From Pseudoalteromonas luteoviolacea (lineage in GTDB: Bacteria > Pseudomonadota > Gammaproteobacteria > Enterobacterales > Alteromonadaceae), in NCBI RefSeq assembly GCF_018100925.1, contig NZ_JAGJEH010000003.1:124001-188000 (forward strand): a stretch of 64,000 nt of DNA, given 5' to 3'. Below, piece by piece: positions 56,850-63,530 of the stretch (position 1 is its first letter; every line of letters begins with the position of its first letter). The position numbers and the translations under genes were made by a program. The notes beneath the pieces were generated by a model. It was not told where the DNA came from. It worked only from the letters and a program-made list of their open reading frames with translations, and searched no databases.

Positions 56850-56903
56850 TGGTGCGAATGGGGGGACTTGAACCCCCACGAGCATAGCTCACCACCCCCT
56901 CAA
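56850..56903 (-). other. Attachment site: displaced 3' part of tRNA-Leu(GAG)
   Basis: Read on the minus strand this is the 3' part of a tRNA-Leu: anticodon loop TTGAGGG (anticodon GAG, 56899-56901), anticodon-stem 3' arm GGTGG, a long class II variable arm (GAGCTATGCTC), the T arm GGGGGTTCAAGTCCCCC and the acceptor 3' arm ATTCGCACCA. The 5' part is missing: upstream of the loop the sequence (TGCAACA) cannot pair with GGTGG and no D arm follows. This is the pattern left when an integrase recombines within a tRNA anticodon loop. The integrated element must lie on the broken side, to the right. Confidence 0.88.
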
Positions 56904-57066
56904 TGTTGCAAAAATAAACACAAGGCATTGTTATATAAAGACTTACCCAAAATCGAAATGGTACTAACATCACCATTACTTTTTTTGTTTTTATTTTTTC
57001 TTTAACTTTTCGACTTTAGAAGCCTACTTGTAAAATCCACTTTTTAGTTTCAATCATCGACCAGCA

Positions 57067-57216
57067 ATGATTAAAAAGAAACAGTTTAAGGTTTGGAAAA
57101 ACAGCTCAGGTAGTACTTTTATAGGTATAGCATCAAGAAGCTCAATGCAAGGTGTAGATGTTTTGAGGTGTTGGCTCGCATGCTTAGGAAAAGCCTACAA
57201 GTGCGATCAAGATTGA
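57067..57216 (+). CDS. Small hypothetical protein, 49 residues
   Basis: A short open frame near the attachment site, starting MIKKKQFKVWKNSSG and ending in a Cys-containing tail. There is no clear Shine-Dalgarno. Its basic N-terminus and position next to the attachment site resemble small phage genes, but I do not recognise it. It may not be translated. Confidence 0.3.
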   Translation: MIKKKQFKVWKNSSGSTFIGIASRSSMQGVDVLRCWLACLGKAYKCDQD

Positions 57217-57234
57217 GCTAAAGAGCCTCTGTAG

Positions 57235-57420
57235 CTAGCCTAGAAATATGTGTGCATTTTCGACGATGACGTCAAAAAAATGCTTAACACCCCAGCTAAA
57301 GAAACATCTAACAAAACCGTTTTTGATAAGCTCATAATTAGTTGGGTTTTCCTTTTTACTATCTTTGCATTTTTCATTTTCCAGTAACACTTTGCTTTTG
57401 TTGTCTTTTTTGTTGTGCAT
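57235..57420 (-). CDS. Small hypothetical protein, 61 residues
   Basis: Lys/Asn/Glu-rich N-terminal half, then a hydrophobic, aromatic C-terminal half (SWGVKHFFDVIVENAHIF). The ATG is preceded by AGAGGAAA at good spacing, which favours it over a longer overlapping frame on the same strand. No family recognised. It lies alone near the attachment site. Confidence 0.5.
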   Translation of the reverse strand: MHNKKDNKSKVLLENEKCKDSKKENPTNYELIKNGFVRCFFSWGVKHFFDVIVENAHIFLG

Positions 57421-57700
57421 ATAATTTCCTCTTTATTTTTTAAATTCCCCCATAAGCTCCGTTCTTTAATCAAAAAAAGAGTACGCGAATATCCCATAGA
57501 CAGTAGAAAGCCCACGAGATGATCGCGTTAAGAAAACATTTGATTAAAGCTGAAATATATAAGAGGGGTGTGATACTGGCGATTTAGTCATTAAACTAAC
57601 CACCAGCAATTTATATTGTAAAGGATTTTTTTGAATTTTTCAAATTATGGCACAAATATTGCTTTTAACGCACTTTCAAATTAATGAAAACCAAGAGTCA
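57421..57700. other. Non-coding gap in the integrated element
   Basis: About 280 AT-rich bases between two minus-strand genes. It should hold the promoter of the 61-residue gene. I see no terminator hairpin or repeat of note. Confidence 0.4.
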
Positions 57701-58180
57701 CTACTGTAAGTGCTCCTTAAACACACTCAATAATTGACAGTGATAGTCTTGCAAAGCATCAATAGACTTTTTTATTTGTGGACCGCAGAAAGCCAAAGCC
57801 GACTCTTTTAATTCATATTCTTGAGCGTCGATTATCTCAAGGTTATTAAGCCAGCAAGATACTTCCATATCTACGTTATGCAACCAATCCACGACACCTT
57901 CATCAAAATAAAAATCAGCCAAAGCTACGCTTTCTTGGAAATCTTCATACACTTTAAGATCAACTTTATGCGTGTTGTCGATACCTCTTAACAACCTTTG
58001 AGTAGACTGATAAATTTTCAGCCTATCAGACTTTAGATCACGTTTTTCTTTGGCAACATTCAACTTCCATTGCTGATAAGCAATATAAGCAACGGATATA
58101 GCAATAATAGGGCTTAGCAACGCAGTAAAAATATCTATTACTTGCTTAATAAAAATAAGACTATCCAATGATGTCACCAT
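57701..58180 (-). CDS. Small membrane protein of unknown function
   Basis: About 159 residues. One membrane segment near the N-terminus (IFTALLSPIIAISVAYIAYQQW) is followed by a charged, helical cytoplasmic part. I chose the ATG at 58180; a GTG at 58189 is possible, and neither has a strong ribosome-binding site. The architecture (one anchor, helical tail) resembles small anchored proteins found in defence islands and prophages, but I recognise no domain. It follows the HEPN-like gene by about 50 bases on the same strand and may be its partner. Confidence 0.65.
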   Translation of the reverse strand: MVTSLDSLIFIKQVIDIFTALLSPIIAISVAYIAYQQWKLNVAKEKRDLKSDRLKIYQSTQRLLRGIDNTHKVDLKVYEDFQESVALADFYFDEGVVDWLHNVDMEVSCWLNNLEIIDAQEYELKESALAFCGPQIKKSIDALQDYHCQLLSVFKEHLQ

Positions 58181-58233
58181 GTAAACCACAATCTGTTATA
58201 AAAAAGCAAACCCTTTAAAGGGAAAACGAAATG

Positions 58234-59061
58234 CTAAATAGAATCCATGTAACGCCATACATGTATCTTATTTCTATCCAAAACTATTTCTAGACTTGTT
58301 ACGTAGTCATAAATAGCCCTAATAACATCATCAATTATGGTGATCACCCTGTCTTTTGTGGAAACTGAAACTTCATGTACATCACCACAGATGCTTTTTC
58401 CATTTCTATGCACTAAATCATGCCTGTCTTCAATTATATTTTGTAGTACGCTTCTGTTTTCCTTACCAATAATGCTATTTAAAGACACCTCAAAAACACC
58501 AAGAAACAAAGCGTCAACACTACTTAAGTTATGAAAGACAATAGAGTTTAGTCGTTCATTAACCTTATCTAAAGCTATTGATGGATTCCTAAGATACTCC
58601 GCAAGAGTGTACTTTTCATTTTTTAAATGCCTCGATGACTCAAGAAACTTTAGAAAGCATTCGAAGTTATTGTTTATAAAAAACTTAAACAAGTCTGATA
58701 AGTATGTTTCTAAAATTGTTATTGAATGTGAGAAGAATAACCTATGTATGAGATCACTTTTTGGACCTTCATAATCACTAAGTTCTTTCAATGAGTAGAG
58801 TGCATTTGTATAAGATTTTGAATAAACGTAAAAGGCATCTTCTGAAGATACAATGTCAGGAGATACATAGTCCGATCTAGCTGCTGCTTTGTCATATCTA
58901 AATATTATATCTATTTTACTTGAACACCTTTCACAGTTATTCGATGCATGATTCTCGATAACTTCGAAAACTGGAAAAGTCCCCACTTCAACAGTGTAGA
59001 AGCCGATGTATTCTTGCCCACAGTTTCCACAAGCAAACTTATAGTTAACTACTTCTTCCAT
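58234..59061 (-). CDS. Zinc-ribbon protein with HEPN-like C-terminal domain
   Basis: A 275-residue protein not known to me by name. The N-terminus has a CxxC...CxxC zinc ribbon (Cys11, Cys14, Cys43, Cys46). The C-terminal half is helical and contains RHDLVHRNG: Arg213 and His218 fit the Rx4-6H motif of HEPN ribonuclease domains, and the RHDxVHRNG form is common in one HEPN subfamily. HEPN proteins in mobile elements often act in toxin-antitoxin or abortive-infection defence by cutting RNA. Function here is inference. The start is supported by AGGTG seven bases upstream. It lies between endonuclease I and a small membrane protein on the same strand. Confidence 0.75.
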   Translation of the reverse strand: MEEVVNYKFACGNCGQEYIGFYTVEVGTFPVFEVIENHASNNCERCSSKIDIIFRYDKAAARSDYVSPDIVSSEDAFYVYSKSYTNALYSLKELSDYEGPKSDLIHRLFFSHSITILETYLSDLFKFFINNNFECFLKFLESSRHLKNEKYTLAEYLRNPSIALDKVNERLNSIVFHNLSSVDALFLGVFEVSLNSIIGKENRSVLQNIIEDRHDLVHRNGKSICGDVHEVSVSTKDRVITIIDDVIRAIYDYVTSLEIVLDRNKIHVWRYMDSI

Positions 59062-59094
59062 TGTATTACACCTAAAATTACCTTCTAGCCATAC

Positions 59095-59838
59095 TCACTT
59101 AATTGTGAAAGTGCAGTCAATACTAACAAAATCGTTTCCCCACCCTTGCCTCTGAGCTTTTTTTTCATGAATGATACATTCAGCCTTATCTACAGGGTCA
59201 AGCTTGTGCCAAGCACTAAACAACCTCTTCTGTTGGCTGCTTATTTTCAATCCATACATTTGTTCAAAATAAAAGTATGTACGGGCGATGTCGCCTCTAA
59301 TTTCAGGGGCAGGCTCAAAAGCCTTAGCTTTGAAGTCAACTTCTGCATCACAACTACCGTATACTCGATTTTCGCCCTCAATCATTCTGAATCTGTAATT
59401 ACTGCGATCTCCGTTTACTTCTCCGATAGCCGGAACTAGATTATGTAAATCACCTTCCATCGCTTTGAACTGTGGGATTTTCTTGCACGCCTTGCGCCCA
59501 CCATTTTGCCAACACTGTAACTGGTGTCCAAATTCCCATGCAGAAACTACGTGCTCCCATTCAATACGCTGTGCGCGCTGATTTACGTTTCCTTTCTTGG
59601 TAAATTCATTTCTAGGTGCGTAGCCACAGTTATCGGTGCTTGGAACTAGCTTCTTCTTGCTCTGCCACTCGATATCGCATCCACAGTAAAAGGTCTTGGG
59701 TTGTGCTTTGTAGATCTTTTTGAGCTCTTTTTTGGCTTGGCTAAAGCTCATTGCTGGCGGGTCAGTTTTATCACCGCCACCACTTGTGGCAGAAACACAA
59801 AAACTAAACGACGCCAAAATAGTAAGTAACAGCTTCAT
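59095..59838 (-). CDS. endA: Endonuclease I family secreted nuclease
   Basis: A 247-residue EndA/Vvn-type nuclease that cuts DNA (and often RNA) without sequence preference. A signal peptide is visible (MKLLLTILASFSFCVSA, cut near residue 17), so it acts in the periplasm or outside the cell. Family motifs: FYCGCDIEW, the catalytic pair Glu95-His96 in RIEWEHVVSAWEFGHQ, the metal-binding Asn region VNGDRSNYRF, and RTYFYFEQMYGL. Several cysteines should form disulfides. The usual Pro after EHVV is Ser here. An AAGGA lies inside the end of the upstream RHH gene only 3 bases away, so the two are probably one transcript. Such a gene inside a prophage-like element is unusual; it is normally chromosomal. 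Confidence 0.93.
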   Translation of the reverse strand: MKLLLTILASFSFCVSATSGGGDKTDPPAMSFSQAKKELKKIYKAQPKTFYCGCDIEWQSKKKLVPSTDNCGYAPRNEFTKKGNVNQRAQRIEWEHVVSAWEFGHQLQCWQNGGRKACKKIPQFKAMEGDLHNLVPAIGEVNGDRSNYRFRMIEGENRVYGSCDAEVDFKAKAFEPAPEIRGDIARTYFYFEQMYGLKISSQQKRLFSAWHKLDPVDKAECIIHEKKAQRQGWGNDFVSIDCTFTIK

Positions 59839-59841
59839 TAT

Positions 59842-60084
59842 TCAATCCTTTTTGATTACATTTAGTGCTAACTCTACCGCTCGATCAATTGCCTGCCCTT
59901 CGTTTTTTACGTCAACAAAACAGGCTTTAATTTCTTTTAGCCCATCTTTTGTTGTAGGCTCAACATATGCATCCAGGCGTTTCTTTTCTTTTTTCTGTGC
60001 TTCATGATGTGCTTTTCTAGCCGCTGCAATGGAGGCTTTTCGCTCATCTTTACTTTGCGCCATTTGCTCTAACTCTTTATTCAA
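59842..60084 (-). CDS. Small ribbon-helix-helix-like DNA-binding protein
   Basis: About 80 residues. After a charged coiled N-terminus (KAHHEAQKKEKK) comes a pattern fitting the RHH fold: strand RLDAYVEP, helix TTKDGLKEIKACF, helix NEGQAIDRAVELALNVI. RHH proteins usually bind tandem palindromes and control their own gene. Three 15-base palindromes lie just upstream, in the gap shared with the methyltransferase. The start is a TTG at 60084 with AGGA upstream; an ATG at 60063 is the alternative. The endonuclease gene follows after 3 bases. Confidence 0.65.
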   Translation of the reverse strand: MNKELEQMAQSKDERKASIAAARKAHHEAQKKEKKRLDAYVEPTTKDGLKEIKACFVDVKNEGQAIDRAVELALNVIKKD

Positions 60085-60104
60085 ACTGACTTAATCCTAT
60101 ATCA

Positions 60105-60183
60105 ATTTACCGTGTAAACAAAATAATAGATAAAAATGTTTACACGGTAAACTTGTTTTGCTAGATTTGTTTACACGGTAAAC
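60105..60183. promoter_or_regulatory. Three palindromic operators between regulator and methyltransferase
   Basis: GTTTACACGGTAAAC occurs exactly at 60138-60152 and 60169-60183. Its reverse complement, with one mismatch, lies at 60105-60119. Each is a GTTTAC/GTAAAC dyad with a 3-base centre. Starts are 33 and 31 bases apart, about three helical turns, so bound proteins would lie on one face of the DNA. The last copy ends 18 bases before the methyltransferase ATG. Confidence 0.85.
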
Positions 60184-60201
60184 ATCTAAGGAAATGATTC
60201 A

Positions 60202-61083
60202 ATGCAGATAAGTATCAATAGTTATTTTTGTGGTGCGGGGCTATTTGATAGCGGCTTATTAGATGCAGGTATTAGTATCAATCAAGCATTTGAGTTAGAC
60301 AAAGAGGCAGTAAAAACCTACGAGCACAACTTTGGTGATCACATTAAGCACTGTGATATAGCTGAAGAGCTGGTACTAGAACAAGACACTTGCCACGGCA
60401 TGGTATTCACTTATCCATGTACTAAATACTCAACCATTGCCGACATTCACGGCACGCGCACAGGCGATGAGCTTTTCTTACATGCATTGCGGCACCTAGC
60501 CATAGCTAGACCAGAGTTTTATGTAGTTGAAAATGTGCCTGGCATGAAAGCTTTTCCGCTAGTAATGGAAGCAATGACAAAAATGCCCGATTACTACGTG
60601 CAGGTGTTTTGCCCTATTCAAGCCACTACTTGGCTACCGCGAAGACGTGATCGACTAATTATAGTTGGCACAAGGCGCAGCTTTTCAATTCGCCCACCAG
60701 CAAACTCAAAACAATTGCCGCTGTCCGCTGTATTAGAGAGTGATCCTCAAGTCACATTACCAAAAGCCATTACTGCACGCATGAATGGCGAGTACCGCGA
60801 TTTACCAATCATTAGCGATCCAGCTAAAGGCGACATAGCACCAACATGCGTAGCACATTACGCCAAGGATAAATCAACGCGCCTTGTAGTAGATAAACGT
60901 TTTCCAATGAGTGTAAGGCCCTACTCAGTTCGTGAGTTTGCGCGTTTACAGGGGCTTGATGATGGTTTCAAGTTCCCTGTATCAAACACATCAGCTTACA
61001 AGCAAATCGGTAACGGTGTTCCTAGGCCCGTAGGTCAATGGATTGGCGGTGAAATGACACGTTATATGAACCAATTAAATTAA
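60202..61083 (+). CDS. Cytosine-5 DNA methyltransferase (phage type)
   Basis: A 293-residue enzyme that methylates cytosine C5 in DNA using S-adenosylmethionine. Motif I FCGAGLFDSG, motif IV TYPCTKYS with the catalytic Cys73, motif VI ENVPG (Glu110), motif VIII WLPRRRDRL, and motifs IX-X SVREFARLQG and QIGNGVPRPVG are all in order. It is short and has a small target-recognition region, as in solitary phage or prophage enzymes that protect DNA from host restriction. No cognate cytoplasmic restriction enzyme is visible. TAAGGAA supports the ATG. The three palindromes upstream point to tight control. Target sequence unknown. Confidence 0.95.
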   Translation: MQISINSYFCGAGLFDSGLLDAGISINQAFELDKEAVKTYEHNFGDHIKHCDIAEELVLEQDTCHGMVFTYPCTKYSTIADIHGTRTGDELFLHALRHLAIARPEFYVVENVPGMKAFPLVMEAMTKMPDYYVQVFCPIQATTWLPRRRDRLIIVGTRRSFSIRPPANSKQLPLSAVLESDPQVTLPKAITARMNGEYRDLPIISDPAKGDIAPTCVAHYAKDKSTRLVVDKRFPMSVRPYSVREFARLQGLDDGFKFPVSNTSAYKQIGNGVPRPVGQWIGGEMTRYMNQLN

Positions 61084-61106
61084 CATTAGAAATCTCGGAG
61101 GGATTT

Positions 61107-61415
61107 ATGGGGTGGAGTAATTGCGGTGAAGATAGCGCAGGCAGGCCAATTGGCTATGCATTTGAAGCAACGTGTGATCATCAAGGCTGCAACAGCAAAA
61201 TAAATCGCGGTTTAAGTTATGCGTGTGGTGACATGCATGGTGAAACAGAGCTTGGATGTGAAAGATATTTTTGCGAAGAACACAGACATATTGCTGTTGA
61301 AGATGGTGATCGTTGTATTTCTGTCTGTAATGGTTGCGCGAAAGAATTAATCGAAAGTGAAGAGTGGCTAGCCTGCTCAATAGATTGCGTTTTAAAACGC
61401 AGAAATGACATATAA
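61107..61415 (+). CDS. Cys/His-rich small phage-type protein
   Basis: A 102-residue protein with many Cys/His pairs (CDHQGC, CERYFCEEH, CNGC), which should bind one or two zinc ions. The GGAGGG ribosome-binding site is excellent and the gene follows the methyltransferase by 23 bases. Similar Cys-rich small proteins are common in early regions of marine phages. Function not known. Confidence 0.75.
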   Translation: MGWSNCGEDSAGRPIGYAFEATCDHQGCNSKINRGLSYACGDMHGETELGCERYFCEEHRHIAVEDGDRCISVCNGCAKELIESEEWLACSIDCVLKRRNDI

Positions 61416-61441
61416 ATCAGACTAGTTTGGGTGAAAATGAA

Positions 61442-61627
61442 ATGGCAAAAGTAGAGGTGAAGTTTTTAGTCGAAATGAGCCAAACAATCGACTGGCCCGA
61501 TGATGAAATGGACAATTTCAACTATGAGAACTTGCAGATCAACTGCGATCCAGAACAAGCAGAAATTGAGAGTCATGATTACGAACTAAAGCGGGTTGCC
61601 GTCAACGGTAACGAATACGAGTTTTAG
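61442..61627 (+). CDS. Small acidic hypothetical protein
   Basis: A 61-residue acidic protein starting MAKVEVKFLVEM. The ATG at 61442 is preferred over the upstream in-frame TTG at 61427, as GGGTGA lies just before it. No family recognised. Part of the closely spaced small-gene series after the methyltransferase. Confidence 0.65.
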   Translation: MAKVEVKFLVEMSQTIDWPDDEMDNFNYENLQINCDPEQAEIESHDYELKRVAVNGNEYEF

Positions 61628-61654
61628 ATTTAGAAATTATAAGGACCATAAATT

Positions 61655-62128
61655 ATGGAAGTTGAACAAGCTAAACCTATCCACGCCAGCACAATGAAAA
61701 TAGCATTTTTTTTGCAGGGTATAGGATCTATCACAAATGAAGATGTAGAAGAGTTCAAAGGGTATTCTCTAGAACATCTGGTGCAAGCTAACAAAGCGCT
61801 TAGTGATTACAAAGAAAAACAAGAAGATGACCAAGGCTACAGATCGTACATCACAACTACAGATATAGCTTTAGCAGAAACTTACATACGCGTGCACAAC
61901 AGCGACTTTGTTGCCGCTGATGAATTTCAGGAGATGTGTGAAGCGATGGACTCACATCATGAACACACAAGAAACGGACACGGTGTACTGATTGACGGCT
62001 CAGGCTGTCACAGCTTAGTAGAGCTGACTAGTTGTGGTACAGGGACTTGCGAAACAATAGTAACTGTTAGCACACCAAGAGCTATGTACAACTTTGTCCA
62101 AAGCCAAATTTTAATAAATGATGAATAA
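61655..62128 (+). CDS. Hypothetical phage-type protein, 157 residues
   Basis: Acidic, soluble, no signal peptide. A helical N-terminal part is followed by a Cys/His-rich part (HHEHTRNGHG, GSGCHS, SCGTGTCET), which might bind metal. AAGGACC precedes the ATG. I do not recognise it; it belongs to the small-gene series of the element. Confidence 0.7.
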   Translation: MEVEQAKPIHASTMKIAFFLQGIGSITNEDVEEFKGYSLEHLVQANKALSDYKEKQEDDQGYRSYITTTDIALAETYIRVHNSDFVAADEFQEMCEAMDSHHEHTRNGHGVLIDGSGCHSLVELTSCGTGTCETIVTVSTPRAMYNFVQSQILINDE

Positions 62129-62144
62129 AAAGGTGGGGCATTAA

Positions 62145-62405
62145 ATGGAGATTTTAGTTTCTAGCTACGAAGAAGATACACACTTAGAGTGCACCTACCT
62201 AGATTGTTACTTTTACTTGGAGCGCAATACAAACGATGGTTATAGCTTCGCTAACTGGTACATGATAGTAAAAGATGAAACTGGCTTTACTCTTTGCGAT
62301 GGATGGATTGATGACAGTAGCGATCTAACTGTTAGAGAGGCATTTGAATCAGCATGCTCAGGGGCCATGTTAAAAACACCTTCAAAATGGCCCGTTCTTG
62401 ATTAG
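62145..62405 (+). CDS. Hypothetical phage-type protein, 86 residues
   Basis: Acidic protein rich in aromatic residues (ECTYLDCYFYLERN), preceded by GGTGGGG. No family recognised. It is followed closely by the next gene and is probably part of the same transcript. Confidence 0.65.
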   Translation: MEILVSSYEEDTHLECTYLDCYFYLERNTNDGYSFANWYMIVKDETGFTLCDGWIDDSSDLTVREAFESACSGAMLKTPSKWPVLD

Positions 62406-62414
62406 GGAAAATTT

Positions 62415-62678
62415 ATGCCAATTTCACAGACAGAAATCAACAACATAAAAGCCCCATATTTTATTGTTGCAGACTGTAGAGCAGGTAAACGAACAGGACA
62501 ACCTAAAAAAGAAAAGCCTTCCAAAGTTATTGGATATTCATCTTGTGATCCGTTAGGTGTTGGCTTTGTTACTGTGTATTTCGAAGGTGGTGGCTGGCTC
62601 TTAGTTCAACATTTAATGAGAAACCATTCAATTGTAAATGAAAACTGGCCCACATCAATAAGAACTCAAGGAGAGTAA
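62415..62678 (+). CDS. Hypothetical phage-type protein, 87 residues
   Basis: Small soluble protein with a basic segment (RAGKRTGQPKKEKPSK) and a Gly-rich C-terminal region (FEGGGWLLVQH). TAGGGAAA precedes the ATG. Its end carries the ribosome-binding site of the next gene. No function can be named. Confidence 0.65.
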   Translation: MPISQTEINNIKAPYFIVADCRAGKRTGQPKKEKPSKVIGYSSCDPLGVGFVTVYFEGGGWLLVQHLMRNHSIVNENWPTSIRTQGE

Positions 62679-62679
62679 A

Positions 62680-62835
62680 ATGCTACCGATGCCAGCAGAT
62701 ATCTTAGTCAACGAGTCACTTCAAGAATACGCAATTAGAAAAGCCAAAGAAACGGCAGATCAAGAGCAGGAGATTAAACAGTTAATAGATCAACGGGATC
62801 ACTGGAAATTCAAAGCGACTAAACATGTTAAGTGA
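62680..62835 (+). CDS. Small helical hypothetical protein, 51 residues
   Basis: Starts one base after the previous stop, with AAGGAG about seven bases before the ATG. Sequence MLPMPADILVNESL, then a charged helix (KETADQEQEIKQLIDQ) that could form a coiled coil. Short, but the ribosome-binding site and exact fit in the gene series make it real in my view. Function unknown. Confidence 0.65.
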   Translation: MLPMPADILVNESLQEYAIRKAKETADQEQEIKQLIDQRDHWKFKATKHVK

Positions 62836-62844
62836 GACTTGCTA

Positions 62845-63309
62845 ATGACTACAATACTTTATGACCACGAAAATGAACATATTGCTTGCGACTCTCAAAC
62901 TACTGAAAATGGAATTATCATAAACTCTGATGCAAATAAGTGGTGCGAGCTAAGCGATGATTCTCTCATTTTTGCAACCGGAGAGACTGTTGATATTCAT
63001 GAGTTGCGGCTCCATCTAGATGGGGGAGAGCTTTCCCAAAATATCGGCGAAGTGAGTTACTTTCGAACTCATGAGACTTATGATCATGTCATCTATGGTT
63101 ACGTACATGAAACGAAAGATAATACGAAGGTGGTCAGAGAGGAACCCCTCTTTCATTCATATGGAATCGGTTCAGGTGGAAGAAGTGCAATGGTTGCTTT
63201 GAGCTTCGATACAAGCGCTAAAGAGGCAGTGATTAAGGCCGCAGAATTTGACATTAAAACCAATGATAACGTGAAGGTTTACAATATTTCAGAATCGGTT
63301 TTTATTTAA
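62845..63309 (+). CDS. Proteasome-like (HslV-type fold) phage protein
   Basis: About 154 residues. The start MTTILYDHENEHIACDSQTT resembles the Ntn-hydrolase fold of HslV and of phage proteins related to it, with a Thr exposed after Met removal and ACDSQTTENG in the expected second strand. GIGSGGRSAMVAL fits the glycine-rich turn and helix of that fold. The ATG at 62845 is preferred over a TTG six bases upstream because it places Thr at position 2. Whether it is an active peptidase is unknown. Its stop overlaps that of the converging gene. Confidence 0.65.
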   Translation: MTTILYDHENEHIACDSQTTENGIIINSDANKWCELSDDSLIFATGETVDIHELRLHLDGGELSQNIGEVSYFRTHETYDHVIYGYVHETKDNTKVVREEPLFHSYGIGSGGRSAMVALSFDTSAKEAVIKAAEFDIKTNDNVKVYNISESVFI

Positions 63310-63530
63310 ACCTCTAATTCAGAGTAAGGCAGATCGGGCGCCGCCCCTACAATGCGCCCGTCCTCAATATACGCACTTCCACTAGTAACCGAGTCACCTA
63401 AAACAGTACTTTGTGAACCATCACTATGTTCAACTGTAGTTGTACCGTCAGTATTAACAGTAACAACTTTAACTATTGAACGCTGTTTACTACTTAACAC
63501 AGCGCTCAATCTATTTAATGCATTAGACAT
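63306..63530 (-). CDS. Small phage-type protein, possibly late-region
   Basis: A 74-residue protein with a beta-rich repeat-like middle (TVNTDGTTTVEHSDGSQSTV), as often seen in phage tail or baseplate accessory proteins. The start overlaps the end of the upstream gene by 8 bases, so the two are coupled. The stop overlaps the stop of the converging Ntn-like gene inside TTTAAA. Assignment to a late region is a guess. Confidence 0.6.
   Translation of the reverse strand: MSNALNRLSAVLSSKQRSIVKVVTVNTDGTTTVEHSDGSQSTVLGDSVTSGSAYIEDGRIVGAAPDLPYSELEV

Noticed and set aside
56850..56940. A complete tRNA-Leu gene
   Set aside because: The anticodon-stem 5' arm, D arm and acceptor 5' arm are absent; only the part from the anticodon loop to CCA is present.
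57240..57515. 91-residue minus-strand frame overlapping the 61-residue gene
   Set aside because: It has no good ribosome-binding site, while the 61-residue frame has GAGGAA at proper distance.
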